Below are positions 40,046-48,281 of a DNA stretch of 64,000 nucleotides, piece by piece (the first letter of the stretch is position 1; every line of letters starts with the position of its first letter). The notes under the pieces are model-generated. The model was not told where the DNA came from. It searched no databases and was given only the letters and a program-made list of their open reading frames with translations. This DNA is from Candidatus Saccharimonadales bacterium (GTDB lineage Bacteria > Patescibacteriota > Saccharimonadia > Saccharimonadales > Saccharimonadaceae). Made by a program: the position numbers and the translations under genes. The stretch spans positions 403,232 to 467,231 of the forward strand of contig DASSDB010000002.1 of assembly GCA_035697325.1 (NCBI GenBank), read 5' to 3'.

Positions 40046-40639
40046 CTATAGTTTTGGTTTGTGCATATTACCGCGCTCTTCAAGCCATACAATAATTTGG
40101 TCGTAATACGGCGCAACGTAGTCGGAAACGAGAATAGTCACTTTGTTTTTTCGTTCCATATCAAGGGTAATTTTGTGCCGATTCCAAAAGTCGCTACCTT
40201 CGCCTTGCTCAATAATAATGAGCGGAAGAATTTTATCGACTGCTTTTACAAATTTTGCCTCTTCATCTATCTTTTCTTTGTAACCTTTTGCGTAATCGAC
40301 CATTTCGGAAAAATCCGGCCATTCTTCGTAAAGTGTCTCAATTGCGGCATCCTCCCGTTCGGATTTGCTGGCAACTTCTGCTGTGTCGGCAAAAACGAAT
40401 GTGTCGCCAGCATGAAGCTCCACAATATCGTGAGACAACGCATATTTGAAGATCTTTTCCAGGTTGAGATCGGGTGCTATCTTTGGCGCTAGGTACCAGC
40501 AGGTGAGCGCTAGCCCGTAGCTATGATCCACGTCATTCTCAAGCCGATTGGTGTCACTAAGCAGGGGTACTCGTGTTACCTTACTAAAGTCTGCGACAAA
40601 CTGCTGTAGATCGGCGATGCGTTCAATCGAGGGTTCCAT
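40046..40639 (-). CDS. HD-domain hydrolase (YfbR/HDDC2-like)
   Basis: The 197 aa protein has HD motifs: the first His in NDVDHSYGLAL, HD pair in YALSHDIVELHAGD, and a later Asp in FVKAVDKILPL. The pattern matches YfbR/HDDC2 5'-deoxynucleotidases, which remove phosphate from dNMPs. It ends 1 nt from ligA on the opposite strand. Transcription and translation should start at the same base (TGA-TATAGT box at 40646-40651). The neighbour gene is a divergent house-cleaning pyrophosphatase. Confidence 0.88.
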   Translation of the reverse strand: MEPSIERIADLQQFVADFSKVTRVPLLSDTNRLENDVDHSYGLALTCWYLAPKIAPDLNLEKIFKYALSHDIVELHAGDTFVFADTAEVASKSEREDAAIETLYEEWPDFSEMVDYAKGYKEKIDEEAKFVKAVDKILPLIIIEQGEGSDFWNRHKITLDMERKNKVTILVSDYVAPYYDQIIVWLEERGNMHKPKL

Positions 40640-40645
40640 AGGAGT

Positions 40646-40651
40646 ACTATA
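40646..40651 (-). promoter_or_regulatory. Extended -10 (TGA-TATAGT) of HD gene (leaderless)
   Basis: On the minus strand the box ends 7 nt before ATG 40639. Confidence 0.6.
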
Positions 40652-40656
40652 TCACG

Positions 40657-40662
40657 TATGCT
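40657..40662 (+). promoter_or_regulatory. -10 box (TATGCT) of Ham1-like gene
   Basis: Predicted start about 40669, ATG 40674; back to back with the HD-gene promoter. Confidence 0.5.
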
Positions 40663-40673
40663 ACAGTAAAAGC

Positions 40674-41258
40674 ATGACCGAGACGAAGGAGAGCGTAATG
40701 GATGACCTCCCTGTATTTATTACTGGCAATCAAGATAAAGCAAATTATCTGGCGAGTATGCTGGGCATTTCGCTTGAGCATCAAAAAGTGTCGCTTGATG
40801 AATTACAGTCAACACATTTGGAAGAAATTGTTGAGCACAAAGTCAAGCAAGCATACAGCATACTTCAGAAGCCCGTATTGGTCGAAGATGTCTCGCTTGG
40901 TTTTACGGCACTCGGTGGCCTCCCGGGGCCTTTCATTAAATTTTTTGTAGAAACTCCTGATGGACTCGAAAACGTATGTCGTATGCTGGATGGCTTTTCT
41001 GACCGCTCGGCTGTTGCCGAATGCGTTTTCGGGTACTATGATGGCCAGCGTATAGAAACGTTTCGAGGGAGCTTAAAGGGAACTATTGCAAAGCACCCAC
41101 GAGGTCAAAATGGATATGGTTGGGATACCATTTTTGAACCGTTAGGTTACGGAGGTAAAACTCGTGCCGAGTTAGGCCCAGAAGATGATAAGCATACGTA
41201 CGAAATGATAAAACCGTTTCAAGCGTTGAGGGATTTTCTTGGAAAGGAAGCCAGCTGA
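40674..41258 (+). CDS. Non-canonical purine NTP pyrophosphatase (Ham1/RdgB-like)
   Basis: The 194 aa protein: FITGNQDKANYLASMLG is the Ham1 N-terminal motif (TxNxxK form), VEDVSLGFTALGGLPGPFIKFF carries the catalytic Asp region, and GYGWDTIFEPLGY the C-terminal signature. It would hydrolyse ITP, dITP or XTP. The longer ORF from 40548 runs antisense into the HD gene and past the -10 box, so 40674 is chosen. Confidence 0.92.
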   Translation: MTETKESVMDDLPVFITGNQDKANYLASMLGISLEHQKVSLDELQSTHLEEIVEHKVKQAYSILQKPVLVEDVSLGFTALGGLPGPFIKFFVETPDGLENVCRMLDGFSDRSAVAECVFGYYDGQRIETFRGSLKGTIAKHPRGQNGYGWDTIFEPLGYGGKTRAELGPEDDKHTYEMIKPFQALRDFLGKEAS

Positions 41259-41260
41259 CG

Positions 41261-41962
41261 ATGCGTTTTATAAAGACAGATAGGCTGTACTGCTTTTCGC
41301 CGCCTATTATGATACTGACATTTCTTCTTGAAATAGGTTTTGCCGCCTATATACTATTTCGGCACAAGTTAACATCCATATCTCGCTTGGCAATAGCCAT
41401 CCTTGTGGGTTTGGCCGTTTTTCAGCTTGCGGAGTTTAATGTCTGTGAAGGAGCATGGGGCGTCGATAGTCTTATGTGGGCACGGATAGGATACGTCGCA
41501 ATTACACTACTGCCTCCTCTTGGACTTCACCTTGCAACGAAGCTTGCCGGTAAGAAGCAGCCAATTCTTGTTGGTATTAGCTATTTGAGCGCCGCAGCGT
41601 TTGCCATACTATTCCTTTTTGTTGGTCATGGCATGACCGCACAGCAATGTCTTGGCAACTATGTTATATTTTCTATCGCTTCATGGTCGGTTATTCCATA
41701 TACGATTTATTACTATGGCTGGCTGGTGGTGGCGGTTGCCTACTCAATATATTGGGCGCTGCGTCGAAAAGGAGCGGTACGATCAGCGCTCTTAGCGCTC
41801 GCAGTCGGATATCTTGCGTTTATTATTCCGACTACAGCAGTTAATATTATCGATCCTTCTACTATTGCAGGTATTCCTTCGATCATGTGTGGATTTGCTA
41901 TTATCTTGGCCTTGATTCTAACATTAAAAGTTGTGCCTTTGGCGGTAGGCAAGAAACCCTAA
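41261..41962 (+). CDS. Seven-span membrane protein
   Basis: The 233 aa protein consists of about seven spans with short loops (ILTFLLEIGFAAYILF, LAIAILVGLAVFQLAEF, IGYVAITLLPPLGLHLATKL and so on). This fits the 7TM sensing module found at the N-terminus of some histidine kinases, but no kinase follows. It begins 3 nt after the Ham1-like stop. Function unknown. Confidence 0.75.
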   Translation: MRFIKTDRLYCFSPPIMILTFLLEIGFAAYILFRHKLTSISRLAIAILVGLAVFQLAEFNVCEGAWGVDSLMWARIGYVAITLLPPLGLHLATKLAGKKQPILVGISYLSAAAFAILFLFVGHGMTAQQCLGNYVIFSIASWSVIPYTIYYYGWLVVAVAYSIYWALRRKGAVRSALLALAVGYLAFIIPTTAVNIIDPSTIAGIPSIMCGFAIILALILTLKVVPLAVGKKP

Positions 41963-41963
41963 C

Positions 41964-43739
41964 ATGGCACGACAAGACAAAAAGAAGCTGACTAAAAAGC
42001 AGTATATTGTCGCTATTGCACAGGTGGGAAAGATCACCTACCAGGCGCACCACTCATGGTGGTCCTTCAGGTAGTAGGGGCGATTATTAGCGCGCTATTA
42101 CCACTTATCACCACGTACTATGCGGCACTAACGACCACCGCGTTGGCGGGGGCGTATGCGGGTGATCACGCGGCAGGCCAGCAGGCGATTTTATATGTAA
42201 TAATAACGTCTATTCTCGGTATATTAATGACCGTATGGCGGAGTATCGAGCAGTTTACTACCCAGCTGATGAGATACAAAATCGAGGCAGGGATCAGCGA
42301 TCGTATGTACGAGCATTTTTTATCGCTTGATTTTTGGCGCTACGACGACAAAGACACGGCCGATATGTACGATAAAGCAAAACAGTTTTCACAATTTTTT
42401 GCCTATGTTTTTGACCGACTCGCTGGTATCGTTGCGCTTGTTTTGGTTAACTGGATACTCGGTATTATCCTTGTACTGGCTATAATTCCGGGCATCATCA
42501 TTCAGTTCAAATTGTCGAGAGCACAAACGAAACACTGGAACGAAAATGTTGAGGTCCGTCGTGCCAAAAGCCAGATCGAATGGAATCTTTTTGAGCCGCA
42601 GTACATTGCAGAATTACGACTCTATTCTCTTGTTCGTCATCTGCTCGACCTTCGCACAAAGCTTCGTGACAAAGATGAAAAACAAAGGATAGAGTTTGAG
42701 CGTAAATATATCTTTAAGCGCCTCGGTGCAGATGCTTTAGAGGCGGGCGCCGAAGTAATCACACTGCTTTTCACAGTTGTACAAATAATAGGTCGTGCGC
42801 AACCTGTGGGTCAATTTCTGTATGTTCAGCAAGTTGTGAGTCGGGCACTTGGCGGAGCGAGCAGCTTTGTCGGCCAAATAAATATGGTTGACGAAGATAT
42901 TGCAAATCTATTTGACTATCAAAAGTTTATGTCCTTACCCGAACATCGTTCGGGTCATCATATGGTTCGTGAAGCTCCGAATATAATTGAGCTAAGAAAC
43001 GTTTCGTTTCGCTACCCTAACGCCAAAGCGGATGTTCTTCAAGGCATTTCTCTCACTATTAAAAAGCATCAGCATGTAGCGATTGTGGGCGAAAATGGTG
43101 CAGGTAAATCCACTCTCATTAAAATTCTTACAGGCCTTTACATACCATCGTCAGGAAATGTTGAGGTGGACGGGAAAGACCTCCGCGATATAAATACGGA
43201 AAGCTGGCATCGCTTACTTGGTGTTTTGCGCCAAGACTATCTAGCTTTTAGTTTTGCGACGGCACGCGAAAATATTTATTTTGGCGACGTTACCCGGCCT
43301 ATGGATAGTGAACGTTTCAACAAAGCTGTCGATAAGGCAGAGGCACGGAAGTTCCTGAGAAACTCCCGAAACAATACGACAGCTATGTTCATCCATGGAT
43401 GGAAGACTCTGAAGGTAATGTAGGAACCGACCTTTCTGGCGGCCAGTGGCAACGGCTGGCGTTAGCGCGCAACTTTTATCGCGACAGCCCGATACTCGTC
43501 TGGATGAGCCGACATCGGCAATTGATGCACTCGCCGAAGAGCGTATTTTCCGTCATATATTTGCCGATGCAAAACGGACGATCGTGACAATTTCTCACCG
43601 TCTCACAACCATCGAAAAAGCAGATGTAATTTATATGCTTAAAGATGGAAAAGTTGTTGAGCAGGGGACGCACAAAGAACTCGTTGCGAAGCATGGTGCG
43701 TACTATACTATGTTTGCCTCTCAGCTTCATGAGAAGTAA
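41964..43739 (+). pseudogene. ABC exporter half-transporter broken by three -1 frameshifts
   Basis: The coding sequence changes frame three times: from ATG 41964 to frame 2 near 42045-42055, again near 43353 (KF then EKLPKQYDSYVHPW) and again near 43499 (SPILV then LDEPTSAIDAL). Each is repaired by adding one base. Restored, it is a permease-ATPase with Walker A GENGAGKSTL, signature TDLSGGQWQRLALAR and Walker B LDEPTSAID, ending intact at FASQLHEK. Neighbouring genes have no such errors. It may be a young pseudogene or a local sequencing problem; as read no full protein is made. Confidence 0.85.
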
Positions 43740-43769
43740 CCGTAGCCATTGTCGCTTTCTGTAAAATCT

Positions 43770-43775
43770 TATACT
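43770..43775 (+). promoter_or_regulatory. -10 box (TATACT) of ABC-2 operon
   Basis: Predicted start about 43782; ATG at 43784. Confidence 0.6.
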
Positions 43776-43783
43776 ATTACAGC

Positions 43784-44503
43784 ATGAAGCAAGAGCCTGC
43801 CATTGTCTCGAAAAACCTGGTGGTAAAAAAAGAGCGCGACACTATTCTTGACGATCTCTCCTTTGAAGTAACAAGAGGAACGGTGACTGGACTAATCGGC
43901 CCAAGCGGCTCAGGCAAGACGACACTTATGAGGGCCATTGTTGGTGTTCAAAAATATAAAGGCTCGCTGACAGTACTGGGTGAGGCCGCTGGAAGTAAAG
44001 AGCTGCGAAAAAAAATCGGATATGTCACGCAGGCGCCCGCCATCTATCAGGACCTTACTATTTTAGAAAACATTCGTTATTTCGGAACACTCACGGGAGC
44101 ATCAAAGTCTCAAGTAAAAGCTATTATCGACAAGGTGCATTTAACTGAGCAGCGCCATCAACTGGTTGAGCGGCTTTCGGGAGGGCAGAAGGCGCGTGTT
44201 TCGCTTGCCGTTGCTCTGCTTGGTGATCCTGATATGCTGGTGCTTGATGAGCCAACCGTAGGACTTGATCCACTGCTTCGCCAAGATTTGTGGCGGCTTT
44301 TTAAGGATATGGCACTGGCTGGCAAAACGCTTCTTGTTTCAAGTCATGTAATGGATGAAGCAGAACAGTGCGATAATCTCCTTCTTCTTCGCGAAGGAAA
44401 GCTATTGTGGCAAGATACAAAAGACGAATTGTTGGCTGCTACAAAAACAAATTCCGTACAGGATGCGTTTATGGTTGCGATCAAAAAAGAGGGAAAAGCA
44501 TGA
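43784..44503 (+). CDS. ABC-2 exporter ATP-binding protein
   Basis: The 239 aa protein has Walker A GPSGSGKTTL, Q-loop region GYVTQAPAIYQDLT, signature RLSGGQKARVSLAVAL, Walker B MLVLDEPTVGLDP and H-loop SSHVMDEAEQC. It pairs with the permease that starts inside its stop (ATGA). Together they resemble drug or polymer exporters of the DrrAB/NodIJ group. Its promoter is leaderless type. Confidence 0.95.
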   Translation: MKQEPAIVSKNLVVKKERDTILDDLSFEVTRGTVTGLIGPSGSGKTTLMRAIVGVQKYKGSLTVLGEAAGSKELRKKIGYVTQAPAIYQDLTILENIRYFGTLTGASKSQVKAIIDKVHLTEQRHQLVERLSGGQKARVSLAVALLGDPDMLVLDEPTVGLDPLLRQDLWRLFKDMALAGKTLLVSSHVMDEAEQCDNLLLLREGKLLWQDTKDELLAATKTNSVQDAFMVAIKKEGKA

Positions 44504-45243
44504 TGTATCATATTAGGGCTACATTCGCTACAACGCGTCGCATATTCGGTCAGCTCTCGCACGATCCACGCACGGTGGCTCTTATCTTTGTTGTCCCGTG
44601 TCTACTCATGACACTTTTTAGGTGGTTATTCAGCGACAACCTGGCAGTATTTGATAGAGTTGCTCCTGCGCTACTTGGCGTATTTCCGTTTGTTATTATG
44701 TTCATAATTACGTCTATCACAACGCTCCGTGAGCGTACAGGCGGTACGATGGAGCGTCTTATGGCGCTTCCTATCGGCAAATTCGACCTGATAATGGGAT
44801 ATATGATGGCATTCGGTCTGTTGGCTATTATCCAAGCTTTGCTTGTAAGCGTTCTTATTTTATACGGATTCAATCTGGACGTTACGGGCCCTCATTGGTT
44901 CTTGGTGGCCATGGCGCTTGCCGATGCACTTCTTGGAGCCGCACTGGGCCTTTTTGTAAGTGCGTTTGCAAAGACAGAGTTTCAAGCTGTTCAATTTATG
45001 CCTGCGCTCGTATTCCCCCAAATCCTTATCGGTGGCTTATTTATTCCGCTAAGTCAGATGCCCAGTGCACTTGAGTCGATCGCGTACTATTTGCCGCTGA
45101 CCTATGCCATCGATGCCCTTAATGAAGTCGTGAGCCACATGGATGTTACGGATAATGCCTGGCGGGATATGTCGGTAGTCGGCGCATTTGTAGTCGGTGC
45201 ACTTCTTTTAGCTGCCATTACACTTCGTCGTCGCAACAAATAA
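44500..45243 (+). CDS. ABC-2 type exporter permease
   Basis: The 247 aa protein has six spans (VALIFVVPCLLMTLFRWLF, LGVFPFVIMFIITSITTL, YMMAFGLLAIIQALLVSVL and three more). The ABC-2 signature RERTGGTMERLMALPIGKFDLIMGY and FMPALVFPQILIGGLFIPLSQMP are present. ATG 44500 overlaps the ATPase stop, so the two are coupled; longer starts run back into the ATPase gene. Confidence 0.95.
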   Translation: MMYHIRATFATTRRIFGQLSHDPRTVALIFVVPCLLMTLFRWLFSDNLAVFDRVAPALLGVFPFVIMFIITSITTLRERTGGTMERLMALPIGKFDLIMGYMMAFGLLAIIQALLVSVLILYGFNLDVTGPHWFLVAMALADALLGAALGLFVSAFAKTEFQAVQFMPALVFPQILIGGLFIPLSQMPSALESIAYYLPLTYAIDALNEVVSHMDVTDNAWRDMSVVGAFVVGALLLAAITLRRRNK

Positions 45244-45244
45244 A

Positions 45245-45267
45245 ACACCCCGTATAAAACGAGGTGT
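45245..45267. terminator. Hairpin between ABC-2 permease and RRM gene
   Basis: ACACC-C-CG and CG-A-GGTGT around a 7 nt loop, followed by CCTATTT; lies between converging genes. Confidence 0.5.
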
Positions 45268-45289
45268 CCTATTTGCGTTAGGTAGTAAA

Positions 45290-45625
45290 CTACCAGCTGC
45301 GCTGACGGAATGAACCACCGCCATTGTTGTCGCGGTTGCCGCCGCCATTGAAATCGCGTCGTGGACGGTCTTCCTTAGGGCGGGCAAGGCTCACACTAAT
45401 AGTGCGGCCATCAAGCTCAGTATTGTCGAGCTTGTCGATAGCTTTTTGGTTGTCATCGTCGTTGACGAAGCTAACAAAACCGAAGCCTTTGCTGCGGTTG
45501 TTGTTGTCACGATCAGTGATGATACGTGCACTTTCAACTTCACCAATTTGCTCAAAGTAAGCTTTGAGACCATCATCGGTAGTAGCGAAAGCTAGCTTAC
45601 CAATGAATAGATTTTGTTGTGCCAT
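45290..45625 (-). CDS. RRM-domain RNA-binding protein
   Basis: The 111 aa protein has one RNA recognition motif: RNP2 NLFIGKLAF at the N-terminus and RNP1 SKGFGFVSF near residue 47. A short Gly/Asn/Arg-rich tail follows (about 90-111), as in cyanobacterial Rbp and plant/animal cold-inducible glycine-rich proteins. It binds single-stranded RNA and may act as an RNA chaperone. The leader upstream is about 75-90 nt long from a possible TATAAG box near 45702-45707, which is long for this genome. Confidence 0.93.
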   Translation of the reverse strand: MAQQNLFIGKLAFATTDDGLKAYFEQIGEVESARIITDRDNNNRSKGFGFVSFVNDDDNQKAIDKLDNTELDGRTISVSLARPKEDRPRRDFNGGGNRDNNGGGSFRQRSW

Positions 45626-45787
45626 AAAACGTAGGTAACTCTTTCTTGTTTAAATCGTTGTCAGATCGACCATGCTGCGAACGTTTACAGAAAGAGTAGC
45701 CCCTTATAGAGAGATACACTTGCTTATCGCGTGTGCTTCTGAACAAGCCTATTTAAGCATATTTCTACATATCGAGCTAGCATAAGC
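45626..45787. other. Upstream region of RRM gene
   Basis: Holds the RRM gene leader and probable promoter on the minus strand; nothing else is supported. Confidence 0.4.
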
Positions 45788-45816
45788 TTGAAAAAGTTAA
45801 TAAATAAGAGCATACT
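45788..45816 (+). promoter_or_regulatory. Promoter of candidate small RNA
   Basis: TTGAAA, exact 17 bp, CATACT. Predicted start about 45823, with no ORF downstream. Confidence 0.5.
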
Positions 45817-45822
45817 AACGTC

Positions 45823-45954
45823 AAGCTGGTACGCTTGCAGGGGTACCCTCTGGCGTATAAAAACAAACAGTTGAAAACAAAAGAAAGTGCCCCAGGGTGG
45901 GCGCGTAGCAGCTTATAAAAAACCTCGCCTCTATGGAAATAGGGGTGAGGTTTT
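45823..45954 (+). ncRNA. Candidate small RNA, about 130 nt
   Basis: Between a promoter-like site and a strong terminator (AAAACCTC...GAGGTTTT, 45919-45954) there is no ORF. The 5' part can fold (GGTAC...GTACC), followed by an A-rich unpaired stretch (near 45858-45890) and a GCCC/GGGC hairpin. This is the shape of a trans-acting or protein-binding sRNA. It was found by eye; no known family is recognised. Confidence 0.45.
45919..45954 (+). terminator. Terminator before tRNA-Ala
   Basis: AAAACCTC-G-CC..CTAT pairs with ATAG..GG-T-GAGGTTTT; the right arm ends in TTTT. Confidence 0.7.
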
Positions 45955-45975
45955 GCTATAGTAATTAAGAACTTC

Positions 45976-46052
45976 GGGGCATTGGCGCAGTTGGCTAGCG
46001 CGCTTCCATGGCATGGAAGAGGTCATCGGTTCGAATCCGATATGCTCCACCA
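45976..46052 (+). tRNA. tRNA-Ala (anticodon GGC)
   Basis: Acceptor GGGGCAT/ATGCTCC with G3-U70 type pair, anticodon loop ATGGCAT on CTTCC/GGAAG, T-arm GTTCGAATC, encoded ACCA. A TATAGT box lies about 20 nt upstream. The G-U wobble at the third acceptor pair is the AlaRS identity element. Confidence 0.95.
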
Positions 46053-46069
46053 GCGCGGTCTTACTTGAA

Positions 46070-46091
46070 CCGTGGTCCGAAAGGACCACGG
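46070..46091 (+). other. Perfect GNRA-capped hairpin after tRNA-Ala
   Basis: CCGTGGTCC-GAAA-GGACCACGG, a 9 bp stem with a GAAA tetraloop, 18 nt after the tRNA. It may belong to the tRNA trailer or a small RNA ending at the next terminator. Confidence 0.6.
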
Positions 46092-46119
46092 AGAGTGGGG
46101 CCACGTCGGTAGCAAGATC

Positions 46120-46158
46120 AAAACCGCCTCCACCCTCATCGAGGGTGGAGGCGGTTTT
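46120..46158. terminator. Perfect 18 bp bidirectional terminator
   Basis: Arms 46120-46137 and 46141-46158 are perfect complements with AAAA and TTTT ends and a 3 nt loop, so it can stop transcription from either side. Confidence 0.85.
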
Positions 46159-46159
46159 G

Positions 46160-46721
46160 TTATCTCCATCACTCGCACCCTGTTCACCCGATCGGGTGTC
46201 ATCTAGTTGTGTCCCATGGGTGCGCACCTCCCATTCTGACTTCTTCTTCGATGGCATGCATTGGTCCTCCTAGTATTTTTTCAGCGGCTTTCATCTGTGC
46301 CAAGAAAGGTGAGCCTGCCCTGATCGAGGAAAGGCAGTCCTATCTCTGTTGTCGCGGTGCTGTGTTTTTTGCAGCCCCAGCTTTCAGTCGGGTGATTGTG
46401 TGGCGACGGGTAGCACTTCAAGTGCTACCCGTCGCCCTTCGAGGTGGAGTGCTGCTCAGGCGGTGCTACTCGCTGGCTCCGGCCTTACGGGCGCGGGTGC
46501 CAGTGGGCTTGGCCGGCGGCGTCGTGATCTCGCCTCCGCCGAACAGTCCTTCGATAGCGCCTCGCCTGGCTGCTGCCTCGCGTTCGATCGCCGCCGACAG
46601 CGACGTGCACTGGTGATCACATGAACGCCATAAACCATAATCACCATGTTTTCGCCTCGACGGACGAGGTGCGAAACTGCTGGGATGGCATGGTAGGACT
46701 TATTAAGGTGATGTTGAAGCC
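46160..46721. other. Accessory stretch with gene remnants, no confident CDS
   Basis: No clean gene is seen. A minus-strand ATG at 46257 has a perfect AGGAGG, but its frame runs through the terminator and antisense to tRNA-Ala. Another minus frame gives a 31-codon ORF at 46199-46294. A minus reading frame at 46480-46640 (SAAIEREAAARRGAIEGLF) looks protein-like but lacks a start. A perfect 15 bp hairpin lies at 46402-46436 (GGCGACGGGTAGCAC arm). Probably decayed cassettes. Confidence 0.4.
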
Positions 46722-47199
46722 GTGACCAGTGCGTATGTCGACAAGAGCAAACTGCGGCGGGTAACAATCTCGCCGTTGCGCTACCCTGGCGGCAAGGGGG
46801 CGTTGTATTCCAGGCTAAAATCGTTCATTCGCGCGAATGGTCTGACGGCGGGAACCTACGTCGAGCCATACGCGGGCGGTGCCGGTGCCGCTCTGGCGCT
46901 GCTAGTGACTGGCCAGGTGCAACGGATCGTAATTAACGACCTTGATCCGGCAGTCTTTGCCTTCTGGTCGGCAGTTGTTGCTGAACCGGTCAGGTTTAGC
47001 GAACGACTTACGAAGGCTGAGCTCACGGTGAAAGAGTGGAGTCGGCAAAAGGAACTCTATCTCGATCCCTCGGCTGATCCGTTCGAGCTCGGATTTGCTA
47101 CTTTCTATCTTAATAGAACTAACCGGTCTGGGGTCCTCAATGGCGGTCCAATCGGAGGGATGGACCAGACTGGCAACTATAAGATCGACGCTCGCTTTA
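46722..47199 (+). pseudogene. D12-class DNA adenine methylase, truncated
   Basis: GTG start. The N-terminal part of a Dam-type N6-adenine methyltransferase is well preserved: SPLRYPGGKG (AdoMet motif), TYVEPYAGGAGAALAL, INDLDPAVFAFW, and NRTNRSGVLNGGPIGG followed by GNYKIDARF. Homology stops at about 47197, exactly where the terminator of the minus-strand regulator begins; the frame then reads antisense sequence to 47312. The catalytic DPPY motif is therefore missing and no methylation can occur. Confidence 0.8.
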
Positions 47200-47231
47200 T
47201 TGAAACACCTCGCCGTTTAAGCGAAGTGTTT
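47200..47231 (-). terminator. Terminator of TetR-like gene
   Basis: GAAACACTTCGC-type arms with one G-U, 12 bp stem, 30 nt after the gene's stop on the minus strand. It marks the junction with the dam remnant. Confidence 0.6.
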
Positions 47232-47261
47232 CAAACTGCGCGCGGCGAGGTAACGTTCGGG

Positions 47262-47717
47262 CTATGCGGCGAGCAGGCGCTCGTATGCTTCGACGATGAT
47301 GTGACTGGTTGATGCGAAGTGGTTGTAGAGAGTTGCTGGGCTGATGTTTGCCAGGTTTGCCAGCTTGTCTCTGTTCCATGGTTCGCCTCGTTGGATCAGC
47401 GTTTCTGCCACATCGAGAATGGCGTTGTGGGTGTGCCCAGCTCGTCCGCTCCTCTGTTGCCCGGAGGGCTGTGTGCCCGTGGTACGCTCCGATTCGGATG
47501 ATTCCAGCGCAACGGCGTCCAGTGCCGCACTGTACTCGGCGTACATCCACATCATGCGCAGCTCGGGGCGAGCGGCACAGAACCGGATGAGTGCCGCCAG
47601 CTTCTCCTGCTTGGCGAACATGTGTGCGGCAAGCGCATCGATCTGAGGTGCTGACTGAGGGAACTCTTCTCCGAGCTCCGAGAGCCAATTGCTGTGAATC
47701 CTGACGCGTGAGGTCAT
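47262..47717 (-). CDS. TetR-like regulator with C-terminal helix-turn-helix
   Basis: The 151 aa protein starts at ATG after AAGGGAGAG. The DNA-binding part is at the C-terminus (about 98-151): AILDVAETLIQRGEPWNRDKLANLANISPATLYNHF matches the TetR N-terminal HTH, in particular ISPATLYNHF. In ordinary TetR proteins this unit is at the N-terminus. The first 70 residues are helical (FAKQEKLAALIRFCAARPEL) and a Ser/Thr/Gly/Gln linker lies between. It has its own promoter and terminator. Probably a repressor; target unknown, perhaps the divergent gene at 47901. Confidence 0.8.
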   Translation of the reverse strand: MTSRVRIHSNWLSELGEEFPQSAPQIDALAAHMFAKQEKLAALIRFCAARPELRMMWMYAEYSAALDAVALESSESERTTGTQPSGQQRSGRAGHTHNAILDVAETLIQRGEPWNRDKLANLANISPATLYNHFASTSHIIVEAYERLLAA

Positions 47718-47764
47718 CGCACTCTCCCTTGAACGGGTCAGGTTGGAAAAACCTGAGTAGAATA

Positions 47765-47793
47765 TTTATAGCATAAAAGCTAGTTTGGTTCAA
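47765..47793 (-). promoter_or_regulatory. Promoter of TetR-like gene
   Basis: Minus strand: TTGAAC, exact 17 bp, TATAAA. Confidence 0.6.
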
Positions 47794-47900
47794 GTCCCCT
47801 GAAGCTAGTAGTTGACCAATAAAACATGAGAGAGATAGTATATAAAAGCACTCCATTCTGGCGTGTTGTTGCAGTTCGTGCTGAGTGAGGAGATAGCATA

Positions 47901-48221
47901 ATGCTCTTGTGTGCGGAGCACGACGACCCTCTTCGGGTCGACGAACCGCTGTACAACCTGAAGGCTGCCGGGAGACCATACGACTTCACGGTATGCGAGG
48001 GCGCGATGTCTCAGGTCCCTGCCGAGGTGCGCGTTGCTGGACCGGCCAGGGTTGATGTGTACGAGATAACGTCAACTCCTAGTCATCGCGAGTCGGACGA
48101 CGCGAGCATTGCTGGTCAGCAGTGGCATGGTCGGTTGTTCGGACTCTCCGAGGAGACCGCTCGGTATTACCTGCCGAATGCGTCGCTCCGTCTTCTGGGG
48201 CGTCCGGCTCTGGAGAGCTGA
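47901..48221 (+). CDS. Unknown cassette protein, 106 aa
   Basis: Not recognised. ATG follows AGGAGA at good spacing; a TTGACC/TAGTAT promoter (about 47814-47843, spacer 18) lies upstream, back to back with the TetR-like gene's promoter. The protein is soluble, GC-rich in codon use, with a likely beta-rich centre (EVRVAGPARVDVYEITS) and ending LPNASLRLLGRPALES. A strong terminator follows. Confidence 0.65.
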   Translation: MLLCAEHDDPLRVDEPLYNLKAAGRPYDFTVCEGAMSQVPAEVRVAGPARVDVYEITSTPSHRESDDASIAGQQWHGRLFGLSEETARYYLPNASLRLLGRPALES

Positions 48222-48281
48222 AAATGCCTTGTCTTTCGCGGTATCCGTGAGAGGCAAGGCTATAAAATAAGATTGTGATGC

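Noticed and set aside
46209-46624. Two plus-strand ORFs in the accessory stretch
   Set aside because: Arg/Ser/Ala-rich low-quality translations crossing a perfect hairpin; no ribosome site.
47197-47979. 260 aa minus-strand ORF across the TetR-like gene
   Set aside because: It is an out-of-frame reading of the regulator with no start signal and no protein-like features; the 47262-47717 frame has promoter, Shine-Dalgarno and terminator.
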